The translations under genes and the position numbers were made by a program. The notes below the pieces were generated by a model. That model saw only the letters and a program-made list of their open reading frames with translations. It had not been told where the DNA came from and made no database searches. Of a stretch of DNA of 64,000 nucleotides, positions 17,303-29,463 are shown piece by piece. The DNA comes from Hoeflea sp038900095 (GTDB taxonomy: Bacteria > Pseudomonadota > Alphaproteobacteria > Rhizobiales > Rhizobiaceae), in assembly GCF_038900095.1 (NCBI RefSeq), contig NZ_JBBMQQ010000010.1:62001-126000 (forward strand). The letters run 5' to 3'. Position 1 is the stretch's first letter; each line of letters opens with the position of its first letter.

Positions 17303-17322
17303 ATCAAACAGGCCTGTTTGAT
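17303..17322. promoter_or_regulatory. 20-base perfect palindrome in divergent promoter region
   Basis: ATCAAACAGG at 17303-17312 is followed at once by its exact reverse complement CCTGTTTGAT at 17313-17322. It lies between the divergent cyclo-ligase (start 17187) and DUF427 (start 17378) genes. Its length and symmetry suggest a dimeric repressor site. No regulator gene is adjacent. Confidence 0.6.
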
Positions 17323-17377
17323 GGTAAGTCATATAACCGCCGGTTTCCGGCATGAAGCGCGAAAAACGGGTGACGAA

Positions 17378-17782
17378 ATGCAACCATCAAATGCGGCCAA
17401 CACCAACTTCCCGATGCTGGAAGGCGCCATTCGAAACCCTGACAACCCCAACCATCTCATGGTCGTCAGACCGGTCAGGCGAACGGTTCGCGTCTATGTT
17501 GACGGCACCTTGATTGCGCAGACACAAAACGCACTGCGCGTCATGGAGATGGGAAAATCACTCTATGATCCCGCACTTTACATTCCCGCGTCGGACATCA
17601 TCGCCACACTTGATCCGCTCGACAAGACCACCCACTGCCCGCTGAAGGGCGATGCCAGCTACGTCACCCTCAATGGCAATGAAATAGCCTGGACTTACGA
17701 CCGGCCCCTGGAGGTCTCCAGACAGCTCGCCGGACACTACGCATTCTGGCCGGACAAGGTCAAAATCACCGAAGGCGATTGA
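17378..17782 (+). CDS. DUF427 domain protein
   Basis: The 134-residue protein matches the small beta-rich DUF427 family, with the characteristic VRVYVDGTLIAQTQNALRVMEMGKSLYDPALYIP stretch (shown here in part: residues about 37-70), YIPASDI, THCPLKGDASY and the C-terminal LAGHYAFWPDKV. The biochemical role of the family is not established. The start at 17378 avoids placing coding sequence inside the upstream palindrome; the frame is open back to 17318. Confidence 0.85.
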   Translation: MQPSNAANTNFPMLEGAIRNPDNPNHLMVVRPVRRTVRVYVDGTLIAQTQNALRVMEMGKSLYDPALYIPASDIIATLDPLDKTTHCPLKGDASYVTLNGNEIAWTYDRPLEVSRQLAGHYAFWPDKVKITEGD

Positions 17783-17802
17783 TCCGGCGCGCAGAAAACA
17801 AG

Positions 17803-17849
17803 CGGGCGGGAGAACCGGCAATCTCCGGCTTATCCCGCCCGTCGATTTT
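17803..17849. terminator. Terminator between DUF427 and DUF892 genes
   Basis: CGGGCGGGA (17803-17811) pairs perfectly with TCCCGCCCG (17833-17841), with an inner CCGG/CCGG pairing in the loop, followed by TCGATTTT. The flanking A-rich bases upstream would let it work in both directions between these convergent genes. Confidence 0.75.
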
Positions 17850-17872
17850 GGGATGACGTTCCCGCTTACGCG

Positions 17873-18346
17873 CTATTCCTCGTTGATCGAGGACACGGCC
17901 AGGTTGGTCAGCTTGCTGTTGGCCGCCTTCTCCTGGTCGAGAATGTCGGACAGCAAATCATGGGCTTCCTTGTGACCGAGCACCTTGGCCCATTCGCGCA
18001 AGGTGCCGTAACGGGCGATCTCGTAGTGCTCGACGGCCTGGGCTGCAGCGATCAGGGCAGCGTTCTTCGCTACACCTGTTGCCTCTTCGATGATGCCGTC
18101 AGTCTCCTTGATCAGGCCTTCGATTGCGTCGCATTTTTCACCGGACGCCTTCTTGCCGATCGACTGAAACACCTTTTCAAGCGTTTTGATCTGGCCCTTG
18201 GTTTCCTCGAGATGCTCGCCGATCGCGTCCTTGAGCTTCTTGCCGTTGGCGGCCTGCTGAACCTTGGGGAGCGCTTTCACCAGCGCATTTTCGGCGTAAT
18301 AGATGTCTTGCAGGGTGTGTTCAAAGGCATCGGACAGGGTTTTCAT
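17873..18346 (-). CDS. DUF892 (YciE/YciF-like) ferritin-like protein
   Basis: The 157-residue all-helical protein begins MKTLSDAFEHTLQDIYYAENALVK and continues with EHLEETKGQIKTLEKVFQ and AAQAVEHYEIARYGTLREWA, the conserved E-x-x-H-type motifs of the ferritin-like four-helix DUF892 family. Members are stress-induced in enterobacteria and may bind a di-iron site, but no activity is firmly known. It is a single-gene unit with its own terminator. Confidence 0.9.
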   Translation of the reverse strand: MKTLSDAFEHTLQDIYYAENALVKALPKVQQAANGKKLKDAIGEHLEETKGQIKTLEKVFQSIGKKASGEKCDAIEGLIKETDGIIEEATGVAKNAALIAAAQAVEHYEIARYGTLREWAKVLGHKEAHDLLSDILDQEKAANSKLTNLAVSSINEE

Positions 18347-18549
18347 GGCACGTTTCCTTTCAAACAGATGATATCGCGACGACCGCGGATTTCGGGCAGT
18401 TGGTCTGGGGTGACCTGGTTCCGGTGCGACAGGACATCGCGTCCGGTCTGGCGCTCAACGAAGCTGATGGAGATTGGTTCCCGGACACCCGGCGTAAGGG
18501 CGCGGCGGCAACACGGTCCCGCAAGCGACGTCTTCATAAAAGTGAAAGT

Positions 18550-18973
18550 GCCAGTCGGCCTGTAAGCCGGGTTCTGTATGGCCTCCGCCCGGAGACGAAA
18601 ACGTGGCAGCCATTCCTCTGGGGTACGCGTTACCGCGCACCTCAAGCAACCTACCCGGATGATCAACCCCGGAAAAAGGGCCGGGCTTGCGCCCTGCGTC
18701 ATCCCTATTCGGTCTTGCTCCCGGTGGGGTTTACCGTGCCGCTTCCGTTGCCGGTCGCGCGGTGGGCTCTTACCCCACCCTTTCACCCTTACCCTGCCCG
18801 TCAAATGACCGGACGAACCGGCGATAAGAAGGCAAGGCGGTTTGCTTTCTGTGGCACTTTCCCTGGGGTCGCCCCCGCCGGACGTTATCCGGCACCGTTT
18901 ATCCGTGGAGCCCGGACTTTCCTCGCCCTGCTGTCTTTCGACGTTGCAAGGCGCGGCTGCCCGGCCGACTGGC
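18550..18973 (-). ncRNA. rnpB: RNase P RNA, bacterial type A
   Basis: The catalytic RNA of RNase P, which removes 5' leaders from tRNA precursors. On the minus strand the 5' end GCCAGTCGGCC (18973-18963) pairs perfectly with the 3' end GGCCGACTGGC (18560-18550), forming the P1 stem. Between them are the conserved GAAAGTCCGGGCTCC core (CRI), the AGGGTGAAA segment, GTAAACCCC and the 3' core near ACAGAACCCGGCTTACAGGCC. Exact ends may lie a few bases further out. Several open frames cross it but none is a gene. Confidence 0.95.
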
Positions 18974-19221
18974 GCGCCCTCCTTAGACCACAGAGCCAGC
19001 GATGACCAGAGAAATGCTGGCCCATCCGGCAGGCCGGCCAATTGACAATCCCGGCACACGGGATTATCGAGCGCTCAGGGTGAAGGCCCCTGCCGCTCGC
19101 TGGCTTGTCCATGGTGAAGTCCTTCGCAATTCTCTCATCCACCGATTTCGGTCGAATGCGGTTTGATGGCAACGCGAGCGCCCTTCTTGTTTCCGCATCC
19201 AGACACTGAAAGAGGTTTGTG

Positions 19222-20610
19222 ATGACAGGATCGTCTACACCCGAAGAAAATATCTACCTTGCCGGTTCACTGCCGGCCCTGTTTGCCAGGACCGCCACGC
19301 CGATCATCGTGGTGATGGGCGTCAATGGCCTGTTCACCGTGGTCGATGCCTATTTCCTCGGCGCCTATGTCGGGGCCGATGCGCTCACCGCGGTCACCCT
19401 GATGTTCCCGCTCTACATGCTGCTGGTCGCCCTTTCGACGCTGGTCTCGAACGGTTTCGCCAGCGTTTTTGCGCGTCTTATCGGCGGCGGCGAGCGGGAT
19501 CGGGCCCACACCGTGTTTGCCCAGGCCGTGCAACTGGCGCTCGTGGTCTGCGTGATCCTGATCGCGCTGTTCCTTCTCTTCGGCAACGCGCTCAGCCTCA
19601 TGGCCGCCAATGGCGATGCCGGCCTCGCCGGGATGGGCTACACCTATATCTCCATCCTGATCCTGTGTTCGCCGCTGGTCTTCGTGTTGTCGATCAGCAT
19701 CGCCTCGCTGCGCAGCGAGGGCTTGCTTACCGCGATGGCGGCGATCACGCTGATGTCGGCGCTCCTGAACATCACTTTCGACTATCTCTTCATCGTCCAA
19801 CTCGGCGCGGGCGTTGCAGGCTCCGCTTACGGAACCGTGCTGGCGCAGTTCTGTGCGATGGCGGCAGTGCTGATCTACCGGTCACGCTCGGGCAGCAAGA
19901 GCGGGTCCCGCCGTGGGGTGCACGGGTTCGGATACAGCCATTGGGGCGAACTGCTCGCACTCGGGGCACCATCGAGCCTGGGCTATATCGGCCTGTCGCT
20001 TTCGGCCGGACTGACACTCTACTGCCTGCAGCTCTGGGCCGGAGAGACCTATGCCGCAACCGCCGGCGCATTCGGCATCATCACCCGGCTGATTACCTTC
20101 AGTTTCCTGCCCCTGCTGGGACTGAGCATGGCCTTCCAGACCATCGCCGGCAACAATTACGGCGCGAAACTGGCGGCGCGAACCGACAGAAGCATCGTCC
20201 TGGCGTTGACAATCGCGCTGATCTATTGCGTGACCGTGGAGCTGATATTCCTGTCCGCCCGCAGCGAGATCGGCTTCATCTTCATTGACGACAGCGCGAT
20301 CGTCGGCGAGATCGCCCGGATCCTGCCTTACACTGTGATGGCGATGTTCATCTTCGGGCCGCTGATGATGATCGGCTCCTATTTTCAGGCGATCGGCGAT
20401 GCCCCGCGGGCCGCGCTGCTGGGGCTGTCGCGAACCTATCTGTTCGCCCTGCCTTTGACCTTCGCACTGCCCTTCTGGTTCGGTGAACCCGGGATCTGGT
20501 ACGCAGGCATCGTCGCCGAAATGCTGGTGCTGATAACGACAGTGCTGGTGCTGATGCACCGCGGCAAGTCACGCGGCAACCGCTGGGGTCTGCTCGAAGC
20601 ACGGAGTTGA
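19222..20610 (+). CDS. MATE-family efflux transporter
   Basis: The 462-residue protein has twelve hydrophobic helices in the twofold MATE arrangement, with PIIVVMGVNGLFTVVDAYFLG near the N-terminus and GAFGIITRLITFSFLPLLGLSMAFQ in the second half. MATE proteins export cationic drugs or metabolites by Na+ or H+ antiport. The ATG at 19222 has AGAGG six bases upstream; a GTG at 19219 is an alternative. Substrate is unknown. Confidence 0.9.
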   Translation: MTGSSTPEENIYLAGSLPALFARTATPIIVVMGVNGLFTVVDAYFLGAYVGADALTAVTLMFPLYMLLVALSTLVSNGFASVFARLIGGGERDRAHTVFAQAVQLALVVCVILIALFLLFGNALSLMAANGDAGLAGMGYTYISILILCSPLVFVLSISIASLRSEGLLTAMAAITLMSALLNITFDYLFIVQLGAGVAGSAYGTVLAQFCAMAAVLIYRSRSGSKSGSRRGVHGFGYSHWGELLALGAPSSLGYIGLSLSAGLTLYCLQLWAGETYAATAGAFGIITRLITFSFLPLLGLSMAFQTIAGNNYGAKLAARTDRSIVLALTIALIYCVTVELIFLSARSEIGFIFIDDSAIVGEIARILPYTVMAMFIFGPLMMIGSYFQAIGDAPRAALLGLSRTYLFALPLTFALPFWFGEPGIWYAGIVAEMLVLITTVLVLMHRGKSRGNRWGLLEARS

Positions 20611-20681
20611 GGTCAAACGTGACAGTGGCCTTGGGCAATCCACCATCAGCCATTGCGGAAACCACCATTCGAAAGCAGAAC

Positions 20682-20714
20682 GGCCGCCAGACTGGCGGCC
20701 GTAATTATTTTGCT
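20682..20714. terminator. Bidirectional terminator
   Basis: CGGCCGCCAG (20682-20691) and CTGGCGGCCG (20693-20702) form a ten-base inverted repeat with one base between them (eight pairs plus a small loop in practice), followed by TAATTATTTTG and preceded by A-rich sequence. It separates the convergent MATE and transglycosylase genes. Confidence 0.75.
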
Positions 20715-20787
20715 TTCAGGAGGAACCTATTTCATCGAGCCGCGTTTAGGCTTTGCCAGGCTGATGAAGAAAGGGTTACCTCCGGCC

Positions 20788-21300
20788 TTACTTCATCAAC
20801 CGGGAAACCTTGCCGCAATAGCGCTTGGAGACCGGGTTCATCCGCTTGGCGCCGTGTCCGGCGTTGTATTTGAGGATGGTGCCGCAGGTCGTGCCGCCGC
20901 CGAGCTGGTGTGCCTTGGCGAGATACAGCATGCCGTATTTGATGTTGGTTTCGGGATTGTAGAGCCCCTTGGTCGAACCGCGATAGCCCATCATCCGCGC
21001 TGTCGCAGGCTTGATCTGCATAAGCCCGACCTCACCGGCAGCGCCCCGCGCCTTCGGCCGGTAATTGCTTTCCACCGAGATCACCGCGTGAGCCAGCGCT
21101 TCGGGAACGCCGTTTTTCTTGGCGTAGCTGGAAATCAGCTTGCCGTAAGGCCGCTTGGAATATCCAAAGCTCATGCTGGAGCTCTTGATCTTGCCATTGG
21201 AGATCGAGCCGGTTGTCCCCTTCGATGTTCCGGAGGTTTCGCAGCCCGAGAGCGCAAGGGAAATCAGGGCCACCGCAGCAGCCGTAAAAAAGAGACGCAT
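20788..21300 (-). CDS. Lytic transglycosylase lipoprotein (SLT domain)
   Basis: The 170-residue protein cleaves peptidoglycan glycan strands with formation of anhydro-MurNAc. It has a lipoprotein signal with lipobox LSGC (lipidated Cys20), and an SLT domain with catalytic Glu77 in AVISVESNYRP, then GEVGLMQIKPATARMMGY and LKYNAGHG. It is a small single-domain form. Its start is followed upstream by about 260 bases without a recognisable gene. Confidence 0.93.
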   Translation of the reverse strand: MRLFFTAAAVALISLALSGCETSGTSKGTTGSISNGKIKSSSMSFGYSKRPYGKLISSYAKKNGVPEALAHAVISVESNYRPKARGAAGEVGLMQIKPATARMMGYRGSTKGLYNPETNIKYGMLYLAKAHQLGGGTTCGTILKYNAGHGAKRMNPVSKRYCGKVSRLMK

Positions 21301-21563
21301 ATTTTGAATTACTCCGATGGCGCCTTGCCCAACCGTTCATCGACGAGGACGGGATATACCCCTGGCGCGTTGCTTTTCAGTCCGGAACCGCGACAGGCTT
21401 TTGCCGTCACCCGGTCCGTGCGTGGAAGCCAACTTAATCAAGGCACAGGCAGGCGTATTTAAGGCCAGGCAACCCAAAAATTGCTGCGTCGCAATAAATT
21501 TACATGTCAGAGTGTAACATTGTGTCCGCCAAGACCGGTCGGAGCAGCAGTTTCCTGGCGGTC

Positions 21564-22325
21564 TCAGGCCACTGTTGGCAGCGCGGTCAGCAGCTTGTGC
21601 AAGGTCCCGATGGTCGACGCATCGGCGATGCCATCGACGCGCTCGGGACGGAAATGCCGCTGGAATGCGCGGATCGCCGCCGCCGTCTCGGCGTTGAATG
21701 CCCCGTCGACCAGAACGGCGTACCCATATAGCGCCAGCATGGTCTGCAGCGCCTCGACCGGCTGGCCCGCATCCCCTTCCTGGAAAAACCGGCCGCCACC
21801 GACCGGTAGCGGTTCGACCCAGTGGCCGATACCTTCTTGATGCAGCAGGCCCCAGGGAAATTTCTCGCCCGGATCCTGCTTGCGCATCGGCGCGATGTCG
21901 GAATGCGCCAGCACCCGCTCGGCGGGTATGGCGTTGCGCTCTATTATATCCCGGCAAAGCGCGATCACAGACTGGATCTGCACCGTCTCGAATGGCGGTG
22001 AACCTGCCTCGTGCCCCGGATTGGCGATCTCGATGCCGATCGAGGCCGAGTTGATGTCCGTCTCGCCCTTCCAGCAGCTTTTCCCCGCATGCCAGGCACG
22101 CGCGCTTTCGGGCAGAAGCTGGGTAACGGTGCCGGCCTCGTCGACAAAGTAATGCGACGAAACCTGGCTTTGTTCGGTGCACAACCAGTCAAGCGCGGCT
22201 TCCGCCGTCGGCATTCCGGTATAATGCAGGATCAGCATGTCCGGCTTGCGGCCGTCCTTGCGCTCGCCGCAATTGGGCGATGGGCGCACCCGGGCGGACT
22301 TGTAATCGGGATCAAACTCACTCAT
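21564..22325 (-). CDS. N-acetylmuramoyl-L-alanine amidase with peptidoglycan-binding domain
   Basis: The 253-residue protein joins an Amidase_2 (AmpD/AmiD-type, zinc-dependent) domain, with LILHYTGMPT (His34), SSHYFVDEAGTVTQL and LAHSDIAPMRKQDPG, to a C-terminal PG_binding_1 domain (about 180-248, QTMLALYGYAVLVDGAFN). No signal peptide is visible, so it may act on cytoplasmic recycled muropeptides or be exported by other means. Its start overlaps the stop of the DnaJ/TerB gene by four bases, indicating one operon. Confidence 0.92.
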   Translation of the reverse strand: MSEFDPDYKSARVRPSPNCGERKDGRKPDMLILHYTGMPTAEAALDWLCTEQSQVSSHYFVDEAGTVTQLLPESARAWHAGKSCWKGETDINSASIGIEIANPGHEAGSPPFETVQIQSVIALCRDIIERNAIPAERVLAHSDIAPMRKQDPGEKFPWGLLHQEGIGHWVEPLPVGGGRFFQEGDAGQPVEALQTMLALYGYAVLVDGAFNAETAAAIRAFQRHFRPERVDGIADASTIGTLHKLLTALPTVA

Positions 22326-23032
22326 GCGGCAGCGCGGGCTTTCTCGATCACCGAGAAGGCGTCATTGAGCGCCGCCATCCGGTCATTGGCGATACTGAGG
22401 AATTCCTCGGGCACGCCACGGGCGCGCAACCGGTCGGGATGGCTCTCCGAGGCGAGCGCACGATAGCGTTTCTTGACCTCATCGAACGGCGTGCTGTCGG
22501 CAAGGCCAAGCACGGCGTAGGGATCAATGCCGTTGGGATGAACATGGCGCGCCATGATGCGGTCAAAATAGGCTTCATCGAAATGGAAGATGTCCGCCAC
22601 ATCGGCGATGAATTCCAGTTCCTTGTGGTGGATCACGCCATCCGCCTTGGCGATGTGAAACAGCCCGTCGAGCACATCCTCGAGCATGGCGCAGTTGGCC
22701 TCGCCCGATCCGCACATGCCGGCCACCCGTTGGGCATAGGCCTGGTAACCCGCAACATCCTGCTTGGCGAGATTGTAAAGCCGTGCCACGTTGTTGGCTT
22801 CGGATTGCGGAATGGCGAAGATTTCCTGGAACGCCCGCACCTCTTCCGGCGCCACGATGCCGTCGGCCTTGGCCATCTTCGCCGACAGCGCAATCACGGC
22901 CACCGAAAATGCCACTTTCCGCCGGGTTTCCGGATCACCGGCAAACGCGGTACGCACGGCCTCGACAACGCCTGAAAAGGCGGTGGAAGCGGTTTCGCCG
23001 ATGGCGTCAAAAAGGCGGCTGAACATAGACAT
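22322..23032 (-). CDS. TerB-DnaJ domain protein (DjlA-like)
   Basis: The 236-residue protein has an N-terminal TerB-like helical domain (about 35-150, KVAFSVAVIALSAKMAKADG and GLFHIAKADGVIHHKELEFI) and a C-terminal J-domain with DPYAVLGLADSTPFDEVKKRYR and SHPDR in place of HPD-context, so the HPD motif needed to stimulate DnaK is present. It resembles the soluble part of DjlA, lacking a clear membrane anchor. It is co-transcribed with the amidase downstream. Confidence 0.9.
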   Translation of the reverse strand: MSMFSRLFDAIGETASTAFSGVVEAVRTAFAGDPETRRKVAFSVAVIALSAKMAKADGIVAPEEVRAFQEIFAIPQSEANNVARLYNLAKQDVAGYQAYAQRVAGMCGSGEANCAMLEDVLDGLFHIAKADGVIHHKELEFIADVADIFHFDEAYFDRIMARHVHPNGIDPYAVLGLADSTPFDEVKKRYRALASESHPDRLRARGVPEEFLSIANDRMAALNDAFSVIEKARAAA

Positions 23033-23173
23033 GCTGTCTTCTTACGTGATTTGGTCTCAAAAATCGAGTATGGCGCAGTGCACAATCCGGTGAACGATCC
23101 ATCACCGCCAGCACCCCGATCCATCGCCGGAATTCGTTGGACCCGGACCGCTTTGTCCCGGTATGCCGTGGCC

Positions 23174-24079
23174 ATGACCGATTCAACCAGCCCATCAGCG
23201 CCCGTGCCTGCCGCTGCCGTCCATCCACTCGCCGGCATGGCGATTGGCTTCGTCGGCATTGTCATCTTCGGTGCCACCCTGCCCGTCACACGCATCGCGC
23301 TGGAAGGGTTCTCGCCGGCGTTCATCACCTTTGCCCGCGCCGCCATTGCCGCAGCGGTCGCAGGAGCAACCCTGATCGCGCTGAGAAAGCCGTTCCCCCG
23401 TCAGCATGCGCTGTCGCTATTCATCGCCGGCATCCTGCTGGTCTACGGCTTTCCGGGCTTTTCCAGCGTCGCCATGCAGACCGTGCCGGCCTCGCACGGC
23501 GGCGTCGTGCTCGGCGTGCTGCCGCTGATGACCGCCACCTTCGCCGCCCTGTTCGGCGGCGAGCGCCCGGGGATGGCATTCTGGGGCTGGAGCATTGCCG
23601 GCGCCGTACTGGTAATGGTCTTCTCTCTCTCCGGCGCCGACATCGACCCCGGCATCGGCGATTTCTGGCTCGCCTGTGCAGCGCTCTCCGCATCCTGCGG
23701 CTACGTCATCTCCGGCAAGCTCGCCCGCACCAGGCCGGGCTGGGAGGTGATCAGCTGGGCCCTGATGGTCACTGCGCCGATCTCGCTGGCAGGCACCGCA
23801 TTCACCTGGAACACCGGGATTTACCAGCCTGACAGCCACGCATTGATGGCGATGGCCTACCTGGCGCTCGGATCGATGTTCGCCGGCTTCATCTTCTGGA
23901 ACTGGGGCATGGCCATCGGCGGCATCGCCCGCGTCGGCCAGGTGCAATTGCTGCAAAGCTTCGTCACGCTCGGCCTTTCCGCGCTGCTGCTGGGCGAAAC
24001 CGTCACCCCGGTGATGCTCGGCTTCGCCTTCGCCGTCGGTGTCGTGGTCTGGTGCGGACGCAAGGCCAAGGTGGGCTGA
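23174..24079 (+). CDS. EamA/DMT-family exporter
   Basis: A 301-residue inner-membrane protein with ten predicted helices and two EamA repeats, the first opening AIGFVGIVIFGATLPVTRIAL. Members export amino acids or small metabolites. The ATG at 23174 (MTDSTSPS) is chosen because the frame upstream to 23051 has no membrane or family character. It is convergent with the aldo/keto reductase gene. Substrate is not known. Confidence 0.87.
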   Translation: MTDSTSPSAPVPAAAVHPLAGMAIGFVGIVIFGATLPVTRIALEGFSPAFITFARAAIAAAVAGATLIALRKPFPRQHALSLFIAGILLVYGFPGFSSVAMQTVPASHGGVVLGVLPLMTATFAALFGGERPGMAFWGWSIAGAVLVMVFSLSGADIDPGIGDFWLACAALSASCGYVISGKLARTRPGWEVISWALMVTAPISLAGTAFTWNTGIYQPDSHALMAMAYLALGSMFAGFIFWNWGMAIGGIARVGQVQLLQSFVTLGLSALLLGETVTPVMLGFAFAVGVVVWCGRKAKVG

Positions 24080-24086
24080 CGGACGC

Positions 24087-25073
24087 CTAGCTGTGCCCCG
24101 CCACCTCGCGCGGCTTGTAGGCGCCTTCGAGCAGGCGAATGGAAGCTGCGTCGAGTTTGACTTCGAGTGCGCCGATGGCTTCATCGAGTTGGCCGATCTT
24201 CGTGACGCCGACAATCGGCGCGGTCACGAAGGGTTTCGACATCACCCAGGCATAGGCCACCTGCGCCGGTTTGACGCCGAGTTTGGCCGCAACCTTTTCG
24301 ACGCGTGACAGGTTGGCATAATCCTGCGGCGACCCGAAATAACCCTGCGCCATCTTGTCCGTGGCAGCCCTGTTGGTCGCCTGTCCATCCTTCGGCCGGT
24401 TGCCGGCCAGAAATCCGCGCGCGATCGGCGACCAGGGCATCACGCCCACACCTTCGGACGCGCAATAGGGCATCATCTCGCGCTCTTCTTCCCGGTAGGC
24501 CAAATTGTAGAAATTCTGCATGGCGACGAATTGCTGGAAGCCCCGCGCCTTCTGCATCTCGCGCAGCTTGGCAAACTGCCAGGCCCACATCGAGGACGCC
24601 GCAACGTAACGCACCTTGCCCGCCTGGTTCACCGCTTCGAGCGCATCGAGCATCTCTTCGTGTTCGGTGTCGGGGTCGAGGCGGTGAATATAGAGCACAT
24701 CGACATAATCCATATCCAGCCGGGTCAGCGACTGGTCGATCTGGTCGAAAATATGCTTGCGCGACAGGCCGCGGTCGTTGGGCCGGCCATCGCTCATTCT
24801 GAGGCCCACCTTCGTCGCCACCACGATCTCGTCGCGCCGGGCATAGGTTTTGAGCGCCTTGCCGGTAATCCGCTCGGAATCGCCGTAATTGTAGTGGTTG
24901 GCCGTATCGAAGAAGTTGATCCCGCTCTCGACCGCCTTGCGGAAGAACGGCTGCGCCTCATCTTCCGGGATCACCCAGGGATGGGTCGGTCCGCCCGGCG
25001 TGCCGAAACTCATGCAGCCAAGGCACAGCGGTGAAACCTTCAGTCCCGTTTTTCCCAGCCGGACATATTCCAT
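24087..25073 (-). CDS. Aldo/keto reductase
   Basis: The 328-residue NADPH-dependent reductase has the AKR catalytic tetrad in context: Asp in FFDTANHYNYG, Tyr in the same loop, Lys in VVATKVG and His in VLYIHRLDP. The C-terminal cofactor region VTAPIVGVTKIGQLDEA follows. The start MEYVRLGKTGLKVS at 25073 is the family norm; the open frame reaches 25169. It lies downstream of the MarR-type gene with a 61-base gap and may share its promoter. Confidence 0.93.
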   Translation of the reverse strand: MEYVRLGKTGLKVSPLCLGCMSFGTPGGPTHPWVIPEDEAQPFFRKAVESGINFFDTANHYNYGDSERITGKALKTYARRDEIVVATKVGLRMSDGRPNDRGLSRKHIFDQIDQSLTRLDMDYVDVLYIHRLDPDTEHEEMLDALEAVNQAGKVRYVAASSMWAWQFAKLREMQKARGFQQFVAMQNFYNLAYREEEREMMPYCASEGVGVMPWSPIARGFLAGNRPKDGQATNRAATDKMAQGYFGSPQDYANLSRVEKVAAKLGVKPAQVAYAWVMSKPFVTAPIVGVTKIGQLDEAIGALEVKLDAASIRLLEGAYKPREVAGHS

Positions 25074-25134
25074 GCGCCTTCTCCCGTCATGTTTGCAAAT
25101 ATGCGGCGACGATAGGCAGCCCGCAGCTTTGCGG

Positions 25135-25668
25135 TCAATAGCTGGCAGCCGCGCGCGAGGCCTGGTCATACTGCCCCGACATCACCCGCATCAGCGCCGC
25201 GATCTCGGTGACCCGCGCCTCGTCCAGACCGAGAGACTTGACGGAATCGATCAGCAGCTTCTCGCGCAAATCCCGGTAGCGCAGGCACAAATCGGCGCCG
25301 GTCTTTGTGATCCGCGCGGTCTTTTCCTTGCCGCGCCGGCCGGCCTCCACCAGCCCCAGCGCCTCAAGCTTCTTCAGCGCATAGGCCACCACATGGGTGT
25401 CCTCGATGTTGAACATCATGCACAGTTCCGACTGGCTCTTGTCGCGCTCGCGGTGATTGACCGCATGCAGGATCTGCACCTCGATCGCCGACAGGCCTTC
25501 CCCGCCCGCGGCGGAAGTGCAGCGGGTGATCCAGCGCTGGAAGGCATTGCTCAGGATCACCAGGCCGAATTCCATTTCCGACAGCGCCGGCATGCCGCCA
25601 TCGGCCAGATGCGAGGCCGAGACAATCGGGCCGATATCCGCCGCAGCGGTGGATTTCTGTTGAGCCAT
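25135..25668 (-). CDS. MarR-type winged-helix regulator
   Basis: A 177-residue protein with a winged helix (LSAIEVQILHAVNHRERDKSQSELCMMFNIEDTHVV, about residues 65-100, and the wing GRRGKEKTARITKTG). Regulators of this kind are often found next to hydantoinase/5-oxoprolinase genes, and here the gene is divergent from the fused 5-oxoprolinase. The start MAQQKSTAA at 25668 is preferred over 25683. It probably controls both directions through the 25686-25729 region. Confidence 0.85.
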   Translation of the reverse strand: MAQQKSTAAADIGPIVSASHLADGGMPALSEMEFGLVILSNAFQRWITRCTSAAGGEGLSAIEVQILHAVNHRERDKSQSELCMMFNIEDTHVVAYALKKLEALGLVEAGRRGKEKTARITKTGADLCLRYRDLREKLLIDSVKSLGLDEARVTEIAALMRVMSGQYDQASRAAASY

Positions 25669-25685
25669 GTCAATTACACTCACAC

Positions 25686-25729
25686 TTTATCGATAAAATG
25701 TTGACGTTATGCCGACAATAAGCATTATA
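25686..25729 (+). promoter_or_regulatory. Divergent operator and oplAH promoter
   Basis: TTTATCGATAAA at 25686-25697 is a perfect 12-base palindrome. Directly after it TTGACG (25701-25706), a 17-base spacer and ATTATA (25724-25729) form a good sigma-70 promoter reading toward the 5-oxoprolinase gene at 25792. The palindrome is a likely site for the divergent MarR regulator. Confidence 0.55.
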
Positions 25730-25791
25730 CGCGGACCATTATCCGTGTCCATGGCAACAGCAGGACGCGCAATCTTTCAGGAGCGATTGAT

Positions 25792-29418
<3,627 letters not shown>

Positions 29419-29428
29419 CACCATCCAG

Positions 29429-29463
29429 TTGCCTGGCAGGCTCAACTCCTGTCAGGCAATTTT
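29429..29463. terminator. Bidirectional terminator overlapping the end of the GGDEF gene
   Basis: TTGCCTGGCAGG (29429-29440) pairs with CCTGTCAGGCAA (29448-29459) with one G-U pair and a seven-base loop, followed by TTTT. It serves the convergent 5-oxoprolinase and GGDEF genes, and its right half lies inside the last codons of the GGDEF gene. Confidence 0.85.

Noticed and set aside
17188..17377. 6S RNA considered because it often sits next to the 5-formyl-THF cyclo-ligase gene
   Set aside because: No zapA neighbour, no long bubble-containing hairpin and no pairing of the ends could be seen; the palindrome there is too short and symmetrical.
18343..19059. 238-residue minus-strand frame and several plus-strand frames
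   Set aside because: They lie across rnpB, whose conserved core and P1 stem explain the sequence.
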